From positions 186,001 to 250,000 of the forward strand of contig JAEINT010000004.1 in NCBI GenBank assembly GCA_016342745.1: a DNA stretch of 64,000 nt, read 5' to 3'. Made by a program: the position numbers and the translations under genes. The notes beneath the pieces were generated by a model. It did not search any database and was not told where the DNA came from. It was given only the letters and a program-made list of their open reading frames with translations. Positions within the stretch are counted from its first letter, which is position 1. The number at the start of each line of letters is the position of its first letter. Of the stretch, positions 8,948-17,623 are shown in pieces. This stretch comes from Labilibaculum sp. Its GTDB lineage: Bacteria; Bacteroidota; Bacteroidia; Bacteroidales; Marinifilaceae.

Positions 8948-9295
8948 ATGAATTTAATTAAAATTGCAGAAGAAGCTTTCGCTACTGGTACTGAAACTCC
9001 TGAATTTTCAGCTGGAGATACTATCAGTGTTTCTTACAAGATTAAAGAGGGAAACAAAGAAAGAACTCAGATCTTTAGAGGTGTTGTTATTCAGATTAAA
9101 GGTTCTGGTGTAACTAAAACTTTTACAATTAGAAAAATGTCTGGTAACATAGGTGTTGAAAGAATTATCCCTATGACATCTCCATTCATCGAGAAGATTG
9201 AAGTAAACAAAAGAGGTCGCGTTAGAAGAGCAAGAATTTACTATCTACGTGGACTTACTGGTAAGAAAGCAAGAATCAAAGAAAAAAGATTCTAG
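8948..9295 (+). CDS. rplS: 50S ribosomal protein L19
   Basis: A 115-aa ribosomal protein found at the 30S-50S interface. Family motifs are clear: [59 protein letters not shown] and the basic C-terminus [20 protein letters not shown]. Length is normal (about 115 aa). Here it is a single-gene unit with its own promoter and a bidirectional terminator at 9317-9347. It is not in the rpsP-rimM-trmD-rplS operon of many other bacteria. Confidence 0.98.
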   Translation: MNLIKIAEEAFATGTETPEFSAGDTISVSYKIKEGNKERTQIFRGVVIQIKGSGVTKTFTIRKMSGNIGVERIIPMTSPFIEKIEVNKRGRVRRARIYYLRGLTGKKARIKEKRF

Positions 9296-9316
9296 TCAGA
9301 ATTTACCGAAAAATAT

Positions 9317-9347
9317 AAAAGCTTTCCAAATTGGAAAGCTTTTTTTA
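9317..9347. terminator. Bidirectional terminator between rplS and the propeller lipoprotein gene
   Basis: AAAAGCTTTCC-AAAT-TGGAAAGCTTTTTTT: a near-perfect stem flanked by A and T runs, serving the two convergent genes. Confidence 0.9.
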
Positions 9348-9376
9348 TATCTTCTATTCTCTTATAGAATTCATAG

Positions 9377-10900
9377 TTAAGGATTATACAAGTCAGGCAT
9401 TTCTCCATTGGTAATAATTTTCTCTCTATTACTACCGTCTATATCCATAATCCAAATACTTTTACTTCCCTCACCATCATTGGCAACATTCATAAATACT
9501 ATCTTACCACCCGTTTCAGTAAAACGAGCTTGTAGGTCATTTGTACCAGCAAGCTTATCATCTCCTGAAAGATTTGTTATGTTCGTACCATCAATATCAA
9601 CACTATAAATCTTAGCATTTAATTGTCGTCCATTATCATCTTCAAATAAAGTATCAAGAGAGAAAATCACTTTAGTTCCATCAGGTGAAAAATGAGGATT
9701 TGACAAAGTTCCTTCTAAATTGTCAACCAACAAAAATAAATCAGATCCATCTGTATTCATTAAGTAGATTTCATTATCATATGGCTTCTCCCCTTGCGTT
9801 AAAACAGCAATTTTTTCCTGAGATGTGTTATTGTAATGTTCGGTCCAATCACAAGATTTAAATTCTCTATCAACTGGAGCATTTGCAATTTTATTTTCAC
9901 CTGTACCATTGTAATTAATACTATACAACTCTCCATAGTGCCCAAACAATAACTGATCTCCCGTAGGGGACCAAACAAATCCATTTCCATTGTTGTGATA
10001 ACTTGCAACAAACTTATCGTTTGTAACTTTAAATACATTTTCACCTTTTGCATCCATAGTGTAAATATGGTAGGTACTAGTTTCATTTGAAGCATACGCA
10101 ATCAACTCTTCATTTGGAGAAATACGTGGATTCACCTCACTGCCACCAAGATTTGTTAATGGTATTAAATGATTATCTGCTAAATCCCAAGAATAAATAT
10201 TTTTACTACCCAAAGTATCTTTAACAAATAAATATCCGTTTTTAGGAAAATCTTCCGTTTTAAATTTCCATTCTCTACCTTCTGTTTTATAACGAGCGCG
10301 ATTACTTGCATCAACTTTCCATCGATAATTTGTTTCGAATTTCAAATTTGTTGCTACAAATGTTGTATCCATAATTCCTTCAGCAATCGTATCGCCTTCA
10401 AACTCTCCATCTTCATAAAGGATTACATCGAAAAATAAGGTATCTCCCTTCTCAGTTTCGCCATTATTCCAGACCAACTCTATTTCTGTAGCTAAATTCG
10501 CAGTAGCATCTATAGGTGTTACATATACCGTCTCAGCTGGAGCTAAAGTTTCATCGGGAGCAATTTGCATAATAATCTGCATCACTACTTCCTGTCCTTC
10601 ACCAACCTTAATACTGGTATTTACGCCTGTGTAATCTTCCTTTTTAGCACTGACAGAATAATCTCCGACCAAAACATCATCCAATAAGAATTTCCCTTCA
10701 ACATCGGTAGAAACGGAAGTTGTTCCAGGACTAGTTGAGATGCTCACCCCTTCCATTGGGAGACCTTCTTCTGAAGTAGTCACTGTTCCACTTATCGATC
10801 CATATAATTTTGGATCAACCGTGCTTTCATTACAAGAAAAAATAATAACAGACAGACACATCGATATCGAAAGTCTGATGAGTAGGTAGAAATGTCGCAT
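9377..10900 (-). CDS. Lipoprotein with CarboxypepD_reg-like, FN3-like and TolB/PD40 propeller domains
   Basis: A 507-aa lipoprotein. The signal peptide ends in the lipobox IIFSC with Cys23. A carboxypeptidase-regulatory-like beta-sandwich follows (GSISGTVTTSEEGLPMEGVS ... VGDYSVSAKKEDY, about 33-110), then an FN3-like domain (about 118-215, ending YRWKVDASNRA). The C-terminal half is a TolB/PD40-type beta-propeller with repeated blades such as NPRISPNEELIAYASNET, FVWSPTGDQLLFGH, NPHFSPDGTKVIFSLD and KSIWIMDIDGSNREKI. It is probably anchored on the outer membrane or surface and binds proteins or glycans; no catalytic motif is present. It is the last gene of the minus-strand surface-fibre region but is separated from it by 438 bp, so membership of that system is uncertain. 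Confidence 0.8.
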   Translation of the reverse strand: MRHFYLLIRLSISMCLSVIIFSCNESTVDPKLYGSISGTVTTSEEGLPMEGVSISTSPGTTSVSTDVEGKFLLDDVLVGDYSVSAKKEDYTGVNTSIKVGEGQEVVMQIIMQIAPDETLAPAETVYVTPIDATANLATEIELVWNNGETEKGDTLFFDVILYEDGEFEGDTIAEGIMDTTFVATNLKFETNYRWKVDASNRARYKTEGREWKFKTEDFPKNGYLFVKDTLGSKNIYSWDLADNHLIPLTNLGGSEVNPRISPNEELIAYASNETSTYHIYTMDAKGENVFKVTNDKFVASYHNNGNGFVWSPTGDQLLFGHYGELYSINYNGTGENKIANAPVDREFKSCDWTEHYNNTSQEKIAVLTQGEKPYDNEIYLMNTDGSDLFLLVDNLEGTLSNPHFSPDGTKVIFSLDTLFEDDNGRQLNAKIYSVDIDGTNITNLSGDDKLAGTNDLQARFTETGGKIVFMNVANDGEGSKSIWIMDIDGSNREKIITNGEMPDLYNP

Positions 10901-11282
10901 ATATGATGTTAATTTTATTTTTTTTTAAATTAATAATTATCTCCATGGAAAACAACCAAATCTTGAGCAATGATCTCTATATCCTGATAAACATACAAGC
11001 TAAGTTCAAAAACATCGATATTAGAAGGCATTTATAGATTTCATTTTTTGATATTCTATCATCATTTAGAAGAATATGATCCTCATTGATACTATAATCC
11101 TACTGAAAAAATGCTTCTTAAAAACAGACACAACCTTATTCTTCTCACAACACATTCCCACTCCATTCTTAACTCATTAAAAACATATTTAAAAATATTC
11201 AATATTTACATTTCAATCAATACATTGTGCGTTAAATTATTATAATTACTATAAAAAAAAGTACTTATATGATAAAAATACA
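10901..11282. other. Intergenic region with nothing recognised
   Basis: About 380 bases of AT-rich sequence between the propeller lipoprotein start and the terminator of the small curlin-repeat gene. I find no open frame of note, tRNA, clear TAnnTTTG box or repeat. It must hold the promoter of the lipoprotein gene, but I cannot point to it. Confidence 0.5.
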
Positions 11283-11316
11283 TAAATAAAAAGGGTGTCT
11301 TTTTCAAGACACCCCA
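11283..11316 (-). terminator. Terminator of the small curlin-repeat gene
   Basis: On the minus strand: GGGTGTCTT-GAAA-AAGACACCC followed by TTTTTATTTATG. It lies 23-56 bp past the stop codon at 11339. Confidence 0.85.
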
Positions 11317-11338
11317 TCAATTTAAACCTGCTCTGTAT

Positions 11339-11872
11339 TCACAAACCACTTTTTATTATAACATTCATACCAGTTCCAACCTGAGTAACTATCATTCCGT
11401 TATTTGCTACCCCGGAAACTACCTCCAATTGGTTGTCATTACCAGCCTGAGTTATTTCAAAGCTCTTATTATTCCCAATAACTTCTTGTTGCAATGAATT
11501 GTTATCACCATCTTGATGAATGCTAGTGGAAATGTTTATCCCCTGAAGTAAGGATTCAATTGAGTTTCCATCACCTGTTTGTAAAATTGACAGACGATTT
11601 AAGTCCCCATTTTGAATTGCCTTAATCAAGTTATCCATTCCTACCTGCTGAATAATGGCCAATTGTCCTTGACTAAACTGATTTAAATCCAGCTTATTAT
11701 CATCTCCAGACTGCAAAATCACAACTCCATTCTCCGAATTTATAGCATCAACAATACCATAATTCAATTGATTTAAAATCTGATCTTCAATATTATAATT
11801 TTGTCCAAGCAAATTACCGAAGTAAAATACGAACAGAGCTAACCATAAATACTTACGAATAATTAATGACAT
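11339..11872 (-). CDS. Small curlin-repeat protein, CsgB-like candidate
   Basis: A 177-aa secreted protein: signal peptide (IIRKYLWLALFVFYFGNLLG then QNYNIED), then imperfect curlin-type units of Gln/Asn/Gly pattern, such as GVVILQSGDDNKLDLNQFSQ, LAIIQQVGMDN, LSILQTGDGN, TSIHQDGDNN, FEITQAGNDN and MIVTQVGTGMN. With about 6 repeats it is the size of E. coli CsgA or CsgB, and far shorter than its two upstream neighbours. Its size, more degenerate units and last position in the series make a nucleator (CsgB-like) role plausible, but that is inference; it could be a minor fibre subunit. It has its own terminator on each side, so it is probably transcribed separately from the larger repeat genes. 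Confidence 0.75.
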   Translation of the reverse strand: MSLIIRKYLWLALFVFYFGNLLGQNYNIEDQILNQLNYGIVDAINSENGVVILQSGDDNKLDLNQFSQGQLAIIQQVGMDNLIKAIQNGDLNRLSILQTGDGNSIESLLQGINISTSIHQDGDNNSLQQEVIGNNKSFEITQAGNDNQLEVVSGVANNGMIVTQVGTGMNVIIKSGL

Positions 11873-11899
11873 TTGAGTGATTGCATTAGTTAACAGAGG

Positions 11900-11930
11900 A
11901 AAAAAATCCCGCCGAAGCGGGAATTTTTTC
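11900..11930. terminator. Bidirectional-looking terminator of the 613-aa curlin-repeat gene
   Basis: AAAAAATCCCGC-CGAA-GCGGGAATTTTTT: GC-rich 5-bp core with an A/T extension and a T run on the minus strand, directly after the stop at 11946. Confidence 0.85.
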
Positions 11931-11945
11931 TATATTTTATTTTCA

Positions 11946-13787
11946 CTATGGTGTTACGAATATTGTACCAGCATTTCCTTGCTGTGTAACAGCGCTGTTA
12001 TCGTTACCATCCTGGATAACTAAACCAAAGTGGTCGTTACCTACTTGCTCTAAGAATGAATAGTTATCATCACCAAACTGGTAAGTTAAAGCTGTGTTAT
12101 CATCACCTGTCTGAATCGTAAACGCTTCATTTCTTGCTCCATCCATTTGTGCAATTACTGCAACGTTACCATTACCTTCTTGTAAGATGTCTGCTAAACT
12201 TTCTTCTTGATCGTACTGGAATACCCAACCTCTATTGTCGTCGCCTCTTTGCTCAACAAAAGCATCAGATTTTTCTCCACCAAACTGACCAACAAATGAG
12301 AAGTTATGCTCACCTTTTTGGAAAATGTTAGCTTTATTTTTCTTACCACCTAATTGATCAATTATAGCAGTATTTCCATGATCCTTTTGAGTAATCTTAG
12401 CTTTATTCTTAGTTCCCCATAATTGAGAGATATAGGCTACTTGACTATCACCAAATTGCTTAACGGTAGCTTTATCTTTTGAACCATATTTTTGAGTTAC
12501 ATCAGCAAAATGGAAATCTCCTTTTTGGAATACTTCAACATCTCCTCCTGATTCAAGAATCTGCTCAACAAAAGCATAATTAGCAGTACCAATTTGATTA
12601 GTTCTTGCAACATTATGGTCTCCACCAATCTGAACTGTACGAGCGCGATTAGCTACACCATTCTGCATAATAAATGCCTCATTATCTAAACCACCTCTTT
12701 GGTAAGTAGATGCCATATTCCAAAGACCATTCTGATGAATATTAGCAAGATTACCATATCCACCTAATTGCATTGTATTAGCTCTATTAAAAGCATACAA
12801 CTGAGTAATAGATGAATGATTAAATTCTCCACCCAACTGAGTTGCACGTGCATTATTTCTCAATCCCCATTGGTTTATGAAAGCTGAGTTATAAGCACCT
12901 CTTCTTTGGTAAATACTTGCACGATTAGCTCGTCCTTGCTGCATGATATCAGCAGAAGTAAAAATAGGTAAAATTTGAGTAATGGTAGCTGAATTCCATG
13001 CTCCCATTTGCCATACTGATGCGGTACTCAAAGCACCATACTGAAGAATATCACTATTATTAAAACGTCCCATTTGATTTACCATAGCCATATTGTTATG
13101 GTTTGCTTGTAGAACTGTTGAATAATTAGCTAATCCCATTTGCATAACTGTAGCATAATTTAAGAAATCATACTGAGTAATGTTAGACATGTTAAACATT
13201 CCTACTTGATAAGTAGACGCCATATTCCATGCACCTAATTGAGTTGTACGAGCAATGTTATGAAGTCCTGATTGAGCAACCATTGCGGAGTTAAAGAATC
13301 CCCACTGGTCAACATACGATACATTTAACACTCCCGATTGCGATACAGATGCTGTATTACCAACTAGGAATTGATTAACACTTGACATATTAAATAGACC
13401 ATCTTGACCTACCATAGCACCATTTCCATCTCCAAGTTGAAAAATTTGAGAAATGTTATGAAGTCCCATTTGCCAAACCATAGCAGAATTCATAAATCCA
13501 GCTTGATCAACGTACGATACATTCAATATACCATCTTGAGTTACATTAGCCATATTGCCAATGAAGAATTGATCGACATAAGAAATATTTGCTATTCCCG
13601 TCTGATCAACAGTTGCATCATTAAACCAGCCTAATTGGTCAACATCACTACTATTGAACCATCCTACTTGAGTAACACCAGCTGTGTTTAACCAACCCGT
13701 TTGGTTGACATTCGAATTGTTCACCTGTGCAAATGCAGAAGATACTGCAAAAACAACGGCTACTAATAAAAATAAAAATTTTTTCAT
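11946..13787 (-). CDS. Giant curlin-repeat amyloid subunit (613 aa)
   Basis: A secreted protein with a signal peptide (MKKFLFLLVAVVFAVSSAFA, then QVNNS) and no other domain than curlin-type units, ending VTP. I count about 52 strand units, each closing with a Gln as in NSAMVWQ, NVSYVDQ or NTAIIDQ. Most are 11 residues long, so two make one classical 22-aa curlin repeat; E. coli CsgA has only five such repeats. Residues 63-128 and 129-194 are a 66-aa (six-unit) duplication. Composition changes along the chain: about 1-280 is rich in Trp, Phe and Met with almost no Lys, then an Arg-rich stretch, then a Lys-rich stretch (about 420-500), then an acidic C-terminal part. It is predicted to be exported by CsgG and to polymerise as surface amyloid. 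It has no cysteine that I can see. Confidence 0.88.
   Translation of the reverse strand: MKKFLFLLVAVVFAVSSAFAQVNNSNVNQTGWLNTAGVTQVGWFNSSDVDQLGWFNDATVDQTGIANISYVDQFFIGNMANVTQDGILNVSYVDQAGFMNSAMVWQMGLHNISQIFQLGDGNGAMVGQDGLFNMSSVNQFLVGNTASVSQSGVLNVSYVDQWGFFNSAMVAQSGLHNIARTTQLGAWNMASTYQVGMFNMSNITQYDFLNYATVMQMGLANYSTVLQANHNNMAMVNQMGRFNNSDILQYGALSTASVWQMGAWNSATITQILPIFTSADIMQQGRANRASIYQRRGAYNSAFINQWGLRNNARATQLGGEFNHSSITQLYAFNRANTMQLGGYGNLANIHQNGLWNMASTYQRGGLDNEAFIMQNGVANRARTVQIGGDHNVARTNQIGTANYAFVEQILESGGDVEVFQKGDFHFADVTQKYGSKDKATVKQFGDSQVAYISQLWGTKNKAKITQKDHGNTAIIDQLGGKKNKANIFQKGEHNFSFVGQFGGEKSDAFVEQRGDDNRGWVFQYDQEESLADILQEGNGNVAVIAQMDGARNEAFTIQTGDDNTALTYQFGDDNYSFLEQVGNDHFGLVIQDGNDNSAVTQQGNAGTIFVTP
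13206..13601 (-). repeat. 66-aa (198-bp) tandem super-repeat inside the 613-aa curlin protein
   Basis: Residues 63-128 and 129-194 align without gaps as six 11-residue units each. Matching pairs include FFIGNMANVTQ with FLVGNTASVSQ, DGILNVSYVDQ with SGVLNVSYVDQ, AGFMNSAMVWQ with WGFFNSAMVAQ, and MGLHNISQIFQ with SGLHNIARTTQ. This shows growth of the gene by a six-strand block duplication, not only by single-repeat drift. Confidence 0.85.
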
Positions 13788-14052
13788 GGTTGAATTTTTT
13801 AAAGGTTTTAAAGTGAATTAAATTTAAAATCGTTTAAAGGTTTAAGAGCTCCGACAGATCTAATAATGCACTTATTACATCATCTAATCTTTTATCTAAA
13901 TTAAGAAAAAGCCTTTCCAACCACTTCAGTTTTTACACAAACGCCTTGTATTTAGTGATTAAACCAAGTCTCTTTTATGCTAATTTTTATTCGTTCTAAA
14001 AAAGAATAAGAAAACTTAAACAAAAGTTTAAGATGTATTAATGTTTCTCAAC
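13788..14052 (-). promoter_or_regulatory. Leader and upstream region of the 613-aa curlin gene
   Basis: The 40 bp before the ATG (13788-13827) resemble those before the 546-aa curlin gene at 15771. Read on the minus strand both contain TTCACTTTAAA(A)CCTTTAAAA, followed within about 15 bases by AACCATG. No TAnnTTTG box was recognised in the rest of the gap. The shared leader may be a translation or RNA-stability element, or simply a relic of gene duplication. Confidence 0.4.
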
Positions 14053-14100
14053 AAAAAAACCGCCAAAATTGATCAAAAATCAAATTTTGGCGGTTTTATT
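14053..14100 (-). terminator. Terminator of the 546-aa curlin-repeat gene
   Basis: AACCGCCAAAATT / AATTTTGGCGGTT stem with a GATCAAAAATC-type apex; on the minus strand it ends in a run of seven T. It directly follows the stop at 14131. Confidence 0.85.
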
Positions 14101-14130
14101 ATTCTATATTAACTAAATCAAAGGATCTAA

Positions 14131-15771
14131 TTATGGAGTTACACCTGCATTATATTGACTAACTGTTGCAGAGTTTCCATTACCAAATTGAGTAACAGTA
14201 GAACTGTGACCATAGCCCATTTGATAAACATCTACACTATTATCACTACCAATTTGCATAGTAGTTGAATAATTGTTATCACCAACTTGTTGAGTAAGAG
14301 CAACATTATTTTCTCCAAATGCTTGAACTGAAGTCGCGAAGTTATCATCACCAGTTTGAAGTATTAAAGCTGAACTATTTACAACATCGTATTGTCCGAT
14401 ACCTGCAACATTACCGTTACCATATTGTCCAATACCTGCATATGTAAATGCTGTTCCGAATTGCTCAATGTAAGCTAAGTTTTCATTACCAATTTGCGCT
14501 ACTTGAGCTGTACTTCCATAATTGTACTCCTGGTAAATTTCAGCTTCGTTATATTTTCCGTCTTGTCCAATATAAGCATTGGTAAAAGCACCTGCTACTT
14601 GAGTAATCTTAGCATCATTACCTTTTCTATACTGCTCAATTTCTGCTGTATTAAACTCGCCACCCAATTGATCAACGTCAGCGCTGTTCCCGCGACCTTG
14701 TTGGTATACATCAGCAGTATTCCAATAACCATCAATCTGATCAACTTCAGTATAATTAAATTTCCCTCTTTGAGAAACTAAAGCCCAATTTAAAGATCCA
14801 CCAAGTTGGTAAACAAATGCATCATTCATTTTACCTCTTTGGTTTACATCAATTAAATTACCAAAACCACCTTCTTGATTGGTTACAGCTAAATTACTTT
14901 TTCCACGTTGTGCAATTAAAGTCGTATTAAACATTCCATAATACTGTGTTGCAAAAGCCTCATTTCCGTTCCCTTTCTGATCTACATCAATCCAGTTCAT
15001 CAAACCGCCTAATTGACCAGTAAAAGCTGAATTAAATTTACCTTTCTGACTAATTAAAGAAACATTTGAATCTCCACCCCACTGAGCAGCTTCAGCTCCA
15101 TTCATTAAACCATGCTGATCAATTTCAACAGAGTTAAATGCACCTAACCACTGATCAACGAATGCAGTATTCGCAACACCAACTTGATTAACAAGTGCAT
15201 AATTTGCGAAAGTAGCCTCTTGCAATACATTTGCATAGTTACCTATACCCCATTGGCTGATAACAGCCTCATCGTACATACCACCTAATTGAAGAACTTT
15301 AGCAGCATTAAGCAATCCATGTTGGAATACATCAGCTGTTTCAGCATAACTAAACCACTGATCGATATCTGAAGTATTAAAGAAACCTCTTTGAGTAACG
15401 TAAGCTTCGTTATCTTCACCAAAAAATTGAGTTACATAAGAAGAGTTCATTCCAATTTGATCGACAACCGCAAGGTTATTCCATCCTAACTGAAGTGCTG
15501 TAGAGAAATTAGACATTACTTGAGTAGCGTAGTATCCATTTTCTTCACCAAACTGCTCTAACAAGGAAACATTAAAAATACCAAGCTGATCAACTTCTGC
15601 ATCATTTAAAGTTCCATCTTGTAAAATGTCGTTAATATTAAAAATACCAACCTGTGTAACAAGAGCTGAATTATCAGTTCCTAATTGATTAACACTAGAT
15701 TGATTAACTTGAGCGAAAGAATACGCTCCTGTGAGTAATACTGTCAAAAAGACGAATAAAATCTTTTTCAT
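14131..15771 (-). CDS. Giant curlin-repeat amyloid subunit (546 aa)
   Basis: A secreted protein with signal peptide MKKILFVFLTVLLTGAYSFA, then QVNQSSVNQLG. About 46 Gln-ending strand units follow (for example TDNSALVTQVG, NDAEVDQLG, NTADVYQQG, NSADVDQLGG, NSATVSQ). It has the same organisation and the same C-terminal ending (GVTP versus VTP) as the 613-aa protein at 11946-13787, so the two are paralogous subunits. It is more evenly acidic/neutral than its paralogue, with Lys/Arg only in the middle third (QKGKFN, QRGKMN). It is the first repeat gene after csgG, with its own leader and terminator. It is predicted to cross the outer membrane through CsgG and to form amyloid; whether it is the major or a minor subunit cannot be told. 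Confidence 0.88.
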   Translation of the reverse strand: MKKILFVFLTVLLTGAYSFAQVNQSSVNQLGTDNSALVTQVGIFNINDILQDGTLNDAEVDQLGIFNVSLLEQFGEENGYYATQVMSNFSTALQLGWNNLAVVDQIGMNSSYVTQFFGEDNEAYVTQRGFFNTSDIDQWFSYAETADVFQHGLLNAAKVLQLGGMYDEAVISQWGIGNYANVLQEATFANYALVNQVGVANTAFVDQWLGAFNSVEIDQHGLMNGAEAAQWGGDSNVSLISQKGKFNSAFTGQLGGLMNWIDVDQKGNGNEAFATQYYGMFNTTLIAQRGKSNLAVTNQEGGFGNLIDVNQRGKMNDAFVYQLGGSLNWALVSQRGKFNYTEVDQIDGYWNTADVYQQGRGNSADVDQLGGEFNTAEIEQYRKGNDAKITQVAGAFTNAYIGQDGKYNEAEIYQEYNYGSTAQVAQIGNENLAYIEQFGTAFTYAGIGQYGNGNVAGIGQYDVVNSSALILQTGDDNFATSVQAFGENNVALTQQVGDNNYSTTMQIGSDNSVDVYQMGYGHSSTVTQFGNGNSATVSQYNAGVTP

Positions 15772-16069
15772 GGTTCGGTTGTTTTAAAGGTTTAAAGTGA
15801 ATAAATCAGGTTACCCTGATAAAAAAATAAATTTGGTTTAAATGAATTTGAACACTTATGTTTCAAATACAATTTAAATGTAAAGAGTTCTATTGAATAT
15901 ATTATACCGTATTACATTAAACACATGTATTAAATGACAAACGCTTATAAATAATTGATCAAAATTAGCTATTCCTATAAACATCTTAGTGAAAGTTAAT
16001 TAAAATTAAACAAGCGCTCCAAAACACCTAAAAATACTAGGTTAAATGAAACATTGAGACCTAATAAGA
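15772..16069 (-). promoter_or_regulatory. Leader and upstream region of the 546-aa curlin gene
   Basis: It contains the leader element shared with the 613-aa curlin gene, and a small hairpin ATCAGG-TTAC-CCTGAT at 15805-15820 that would sit in the 5' leader of the mRNA. The rest is AT-rich without a recognisable promoter box. Confidence 0.35.
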
Positions 16070-16105
16070 ATAAATAAAAAATGGCCGGAATTGCTTCCGG
16101 CCATG
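16070..16105 (-). terminator. Terminator of the csgEFG operon
   Basis: On the minus strand: ATGGCCGGAAG-CAA-TTCCGGCCAT followed by TTTTTTATTTATT. It lies 20 bp beyond the csgG stop, and separates csgEFG from the repeat-protein genes. Confidence 0.9.
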
Positions 16106-16124
16106 TTGATAAGTTGTTAATATT

Positions 16125-17588
16125 TTATTCAGTAGAAATGGGTTTTTCTTTCTGTTTTTTTCGTATTTTTTCTTTTCTATTCTTTTTCTTCTTATTTGTA
16201 TCCCAAATTTTATCAAAGTAGAAATTTAATCCAATTTTACCTTCCCAGAAATAATCATTATAATTTCCTTGTTTCAAACCATCAATTTTATCATTAAAAA
16301 TGTAATGATTTATTATTGAGAGATTCAAACCCAATCGATCATTAAATAAAAACTCGACACCTGCCCCATACAAAGCTTGAGTATAGATAGAATTGGATAA
16401 ATCGATAGTGTATGCCGATTTTTCCTGCTGAGAAAATACACCTAATCCACCTTCTATATAAGGCGTCCAATCCTTATAAGGAAGTAAACGATACTTCGCG
16501 GTTACATCTAAGGAATTATAAGTTCTCTGGAAACTTTCAGTTGTAGCTAAATCTCCTCTACTAAAGTTAAGTCCAAACTGCAATGCTGATTGTGTATCGT
16601 ATAGTAAAGAAACACCTCCTGCTGCCTCCATTTCGGTATGACTGTAATCTCCCATGTAAAGCCATGAACCAGCGTTAAATCCTAAGCCAAAATTACGACG
16701 ACGAGGAGTAATTAATTGATCAAAGAAATCAGATCCTTGATTATCCTCCTTACTTTCTACATATGCGGTAACAACATCTGAATTCACATCCTCTGGATTT
16801 TTCAGATCCCAAAGCCCCTCAATCACACCTTCAATAATTAAGGATTCAACAGCCTTTTCAATAGCTTCTTTAACTGCCATTTCAGAAGGCTCATTGTAGG
16901 TAAAACCAACTTCTGCTTCCAATAATCGTTTAAACTTGACATATCTGAAGACACTAGCATCCAATTTCTGAGAAAGAATCATCTTAGATGTATAGACAGT
17001 TTTTAAAATCCGACCATTACTTGTCGAAATAGCACGAAGGTAAACCGTAACACGATCTTGTCTGTACTGCCCAGAAGCTCCTGCCCCAAAATATTTTAAT
17101 CCAGCTCCTCCTGTAAGCACATTTGCATCGTAACTAATAACACCTCCTTCGAGAACTAATCCTGCAAATAAAAGTGGTGGTAATAGTTGTGACTTTTCGC
17201 TTTGGCCTGCATAATTAGCTCGACTCGATCGAATTATTTTTCTTTCATTAAGCAAATTGGATAAGCCTTCTCTTTCGATCGGAATAAACCAACCAGATTC
17301 TTCGATTGCTTTTAAAAGTATGGAAGTAGTTCCCTGTGTTACCGCAGTAGACCAATTGGCTCCAGTAGCAGATGGTTTATATTGTCCTGTTTGATCTCTA
17401 AATTTATAAACTGCAGCCACCATTTTTTCTTTTGGCTCTGGCAAATTCACTAAGCTCTTTCTTGCAGGAGTTTCAGCACCAAGTTCAGCCCTTTGCTCCG
17501 AAAGAGGCTGATTGAAGTAAGGTACGCAACCATTAATAAAAGGTAAAATTATAATAAGGCTATATAAATAGCGTAGACGTTTAAACAT
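16125..17588 (-). CDS. csgG: CsgG-type curli secretion pore with fused C-terminal beta-barrel
   Basis: A 487-aa lipoprotein (FINGC, Cys21). Residues 21 to about 285 are CsgG: LPEPKEKMVAAVYKFRDQTG, WFIPIEREGLSNLLNERKII, LVLEGGVISYDANV, GGAGLKYFGAGASGQYRQD and RLLEAEVGFTYNEP. It forms the nonameric outer-membrane pore of curli export. The constriction segment reads KPSATGANWSTAV where E. coli has KPYPASNFSTAV: Asn is kept, Phe56 is Trp, Tyr51 is lost and there is one extra residue. E. coli CsgG ends near residue 277. Here about 190 residues follow, with amphipathic strands typical of an 8-stranded OmpA-like barrel (FGLGFNAGSWLYMGD, YIEGGLGVFSQQ, EGKIGLNFYF), then a very basic tail. It is third in the csgE-csgF-csgG operon. 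Confidence 0.92.
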   Translation of the reverse strand: MFKRLRYLYSLIIILPFINGCVPYFNQPLSEQRAELGAETPARKSLVNLPEPKEKMVAAVYKFRDQTGQYKPSATGANWSTAVTQGTTSILLKAIEESGWFIPIEREGLSNLLNERKIIRSSRANYAGQSEKSQLLPPLLFAGLVLEGGVISYDANVLTGGAGLKYFGAGASGQYRQDRVTVYLRAISTSNGRILKTVYTSKMILSQKLDASVFRYVKFKRLLEAEVGFTYNEPSEMAVKEAIEKAVESLIIEGVIEGLWDLKNPEDVNSDVVTAYVESKEDNQGSDFFDQLITPRRRNFGLGFNAGSWLYMGDYSHTEMEAAGGVSLLYDTQSALQFGLNFSRGDLATTESFQRTYNSLDVTAKYRLLPYKDWTPYIEGGLGVFSQQEKSAYTIDLSNSIYTQALYGAGVEFLFNDRLGLNLSIINHYIFNDKIDGLKQGNYNDYFWEGKIGLNFYFDKIWDTNKKKKNRKEKIRKKQKEKPISTE

Positions 17589-17623
17589 ATAGAGAGAATT
17601 AATAATAGATAAGATTCGATTAA

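Noticed and set aside
11946-15771. CRISPR-like or satellite repeats because of regular periodicity
   Set aside because: The repeat units are protein-level (11 residues ending in Gln), lie wholly inside two open frames with signal peptides, and are too divergent at the DNA level for a CRISPR array.
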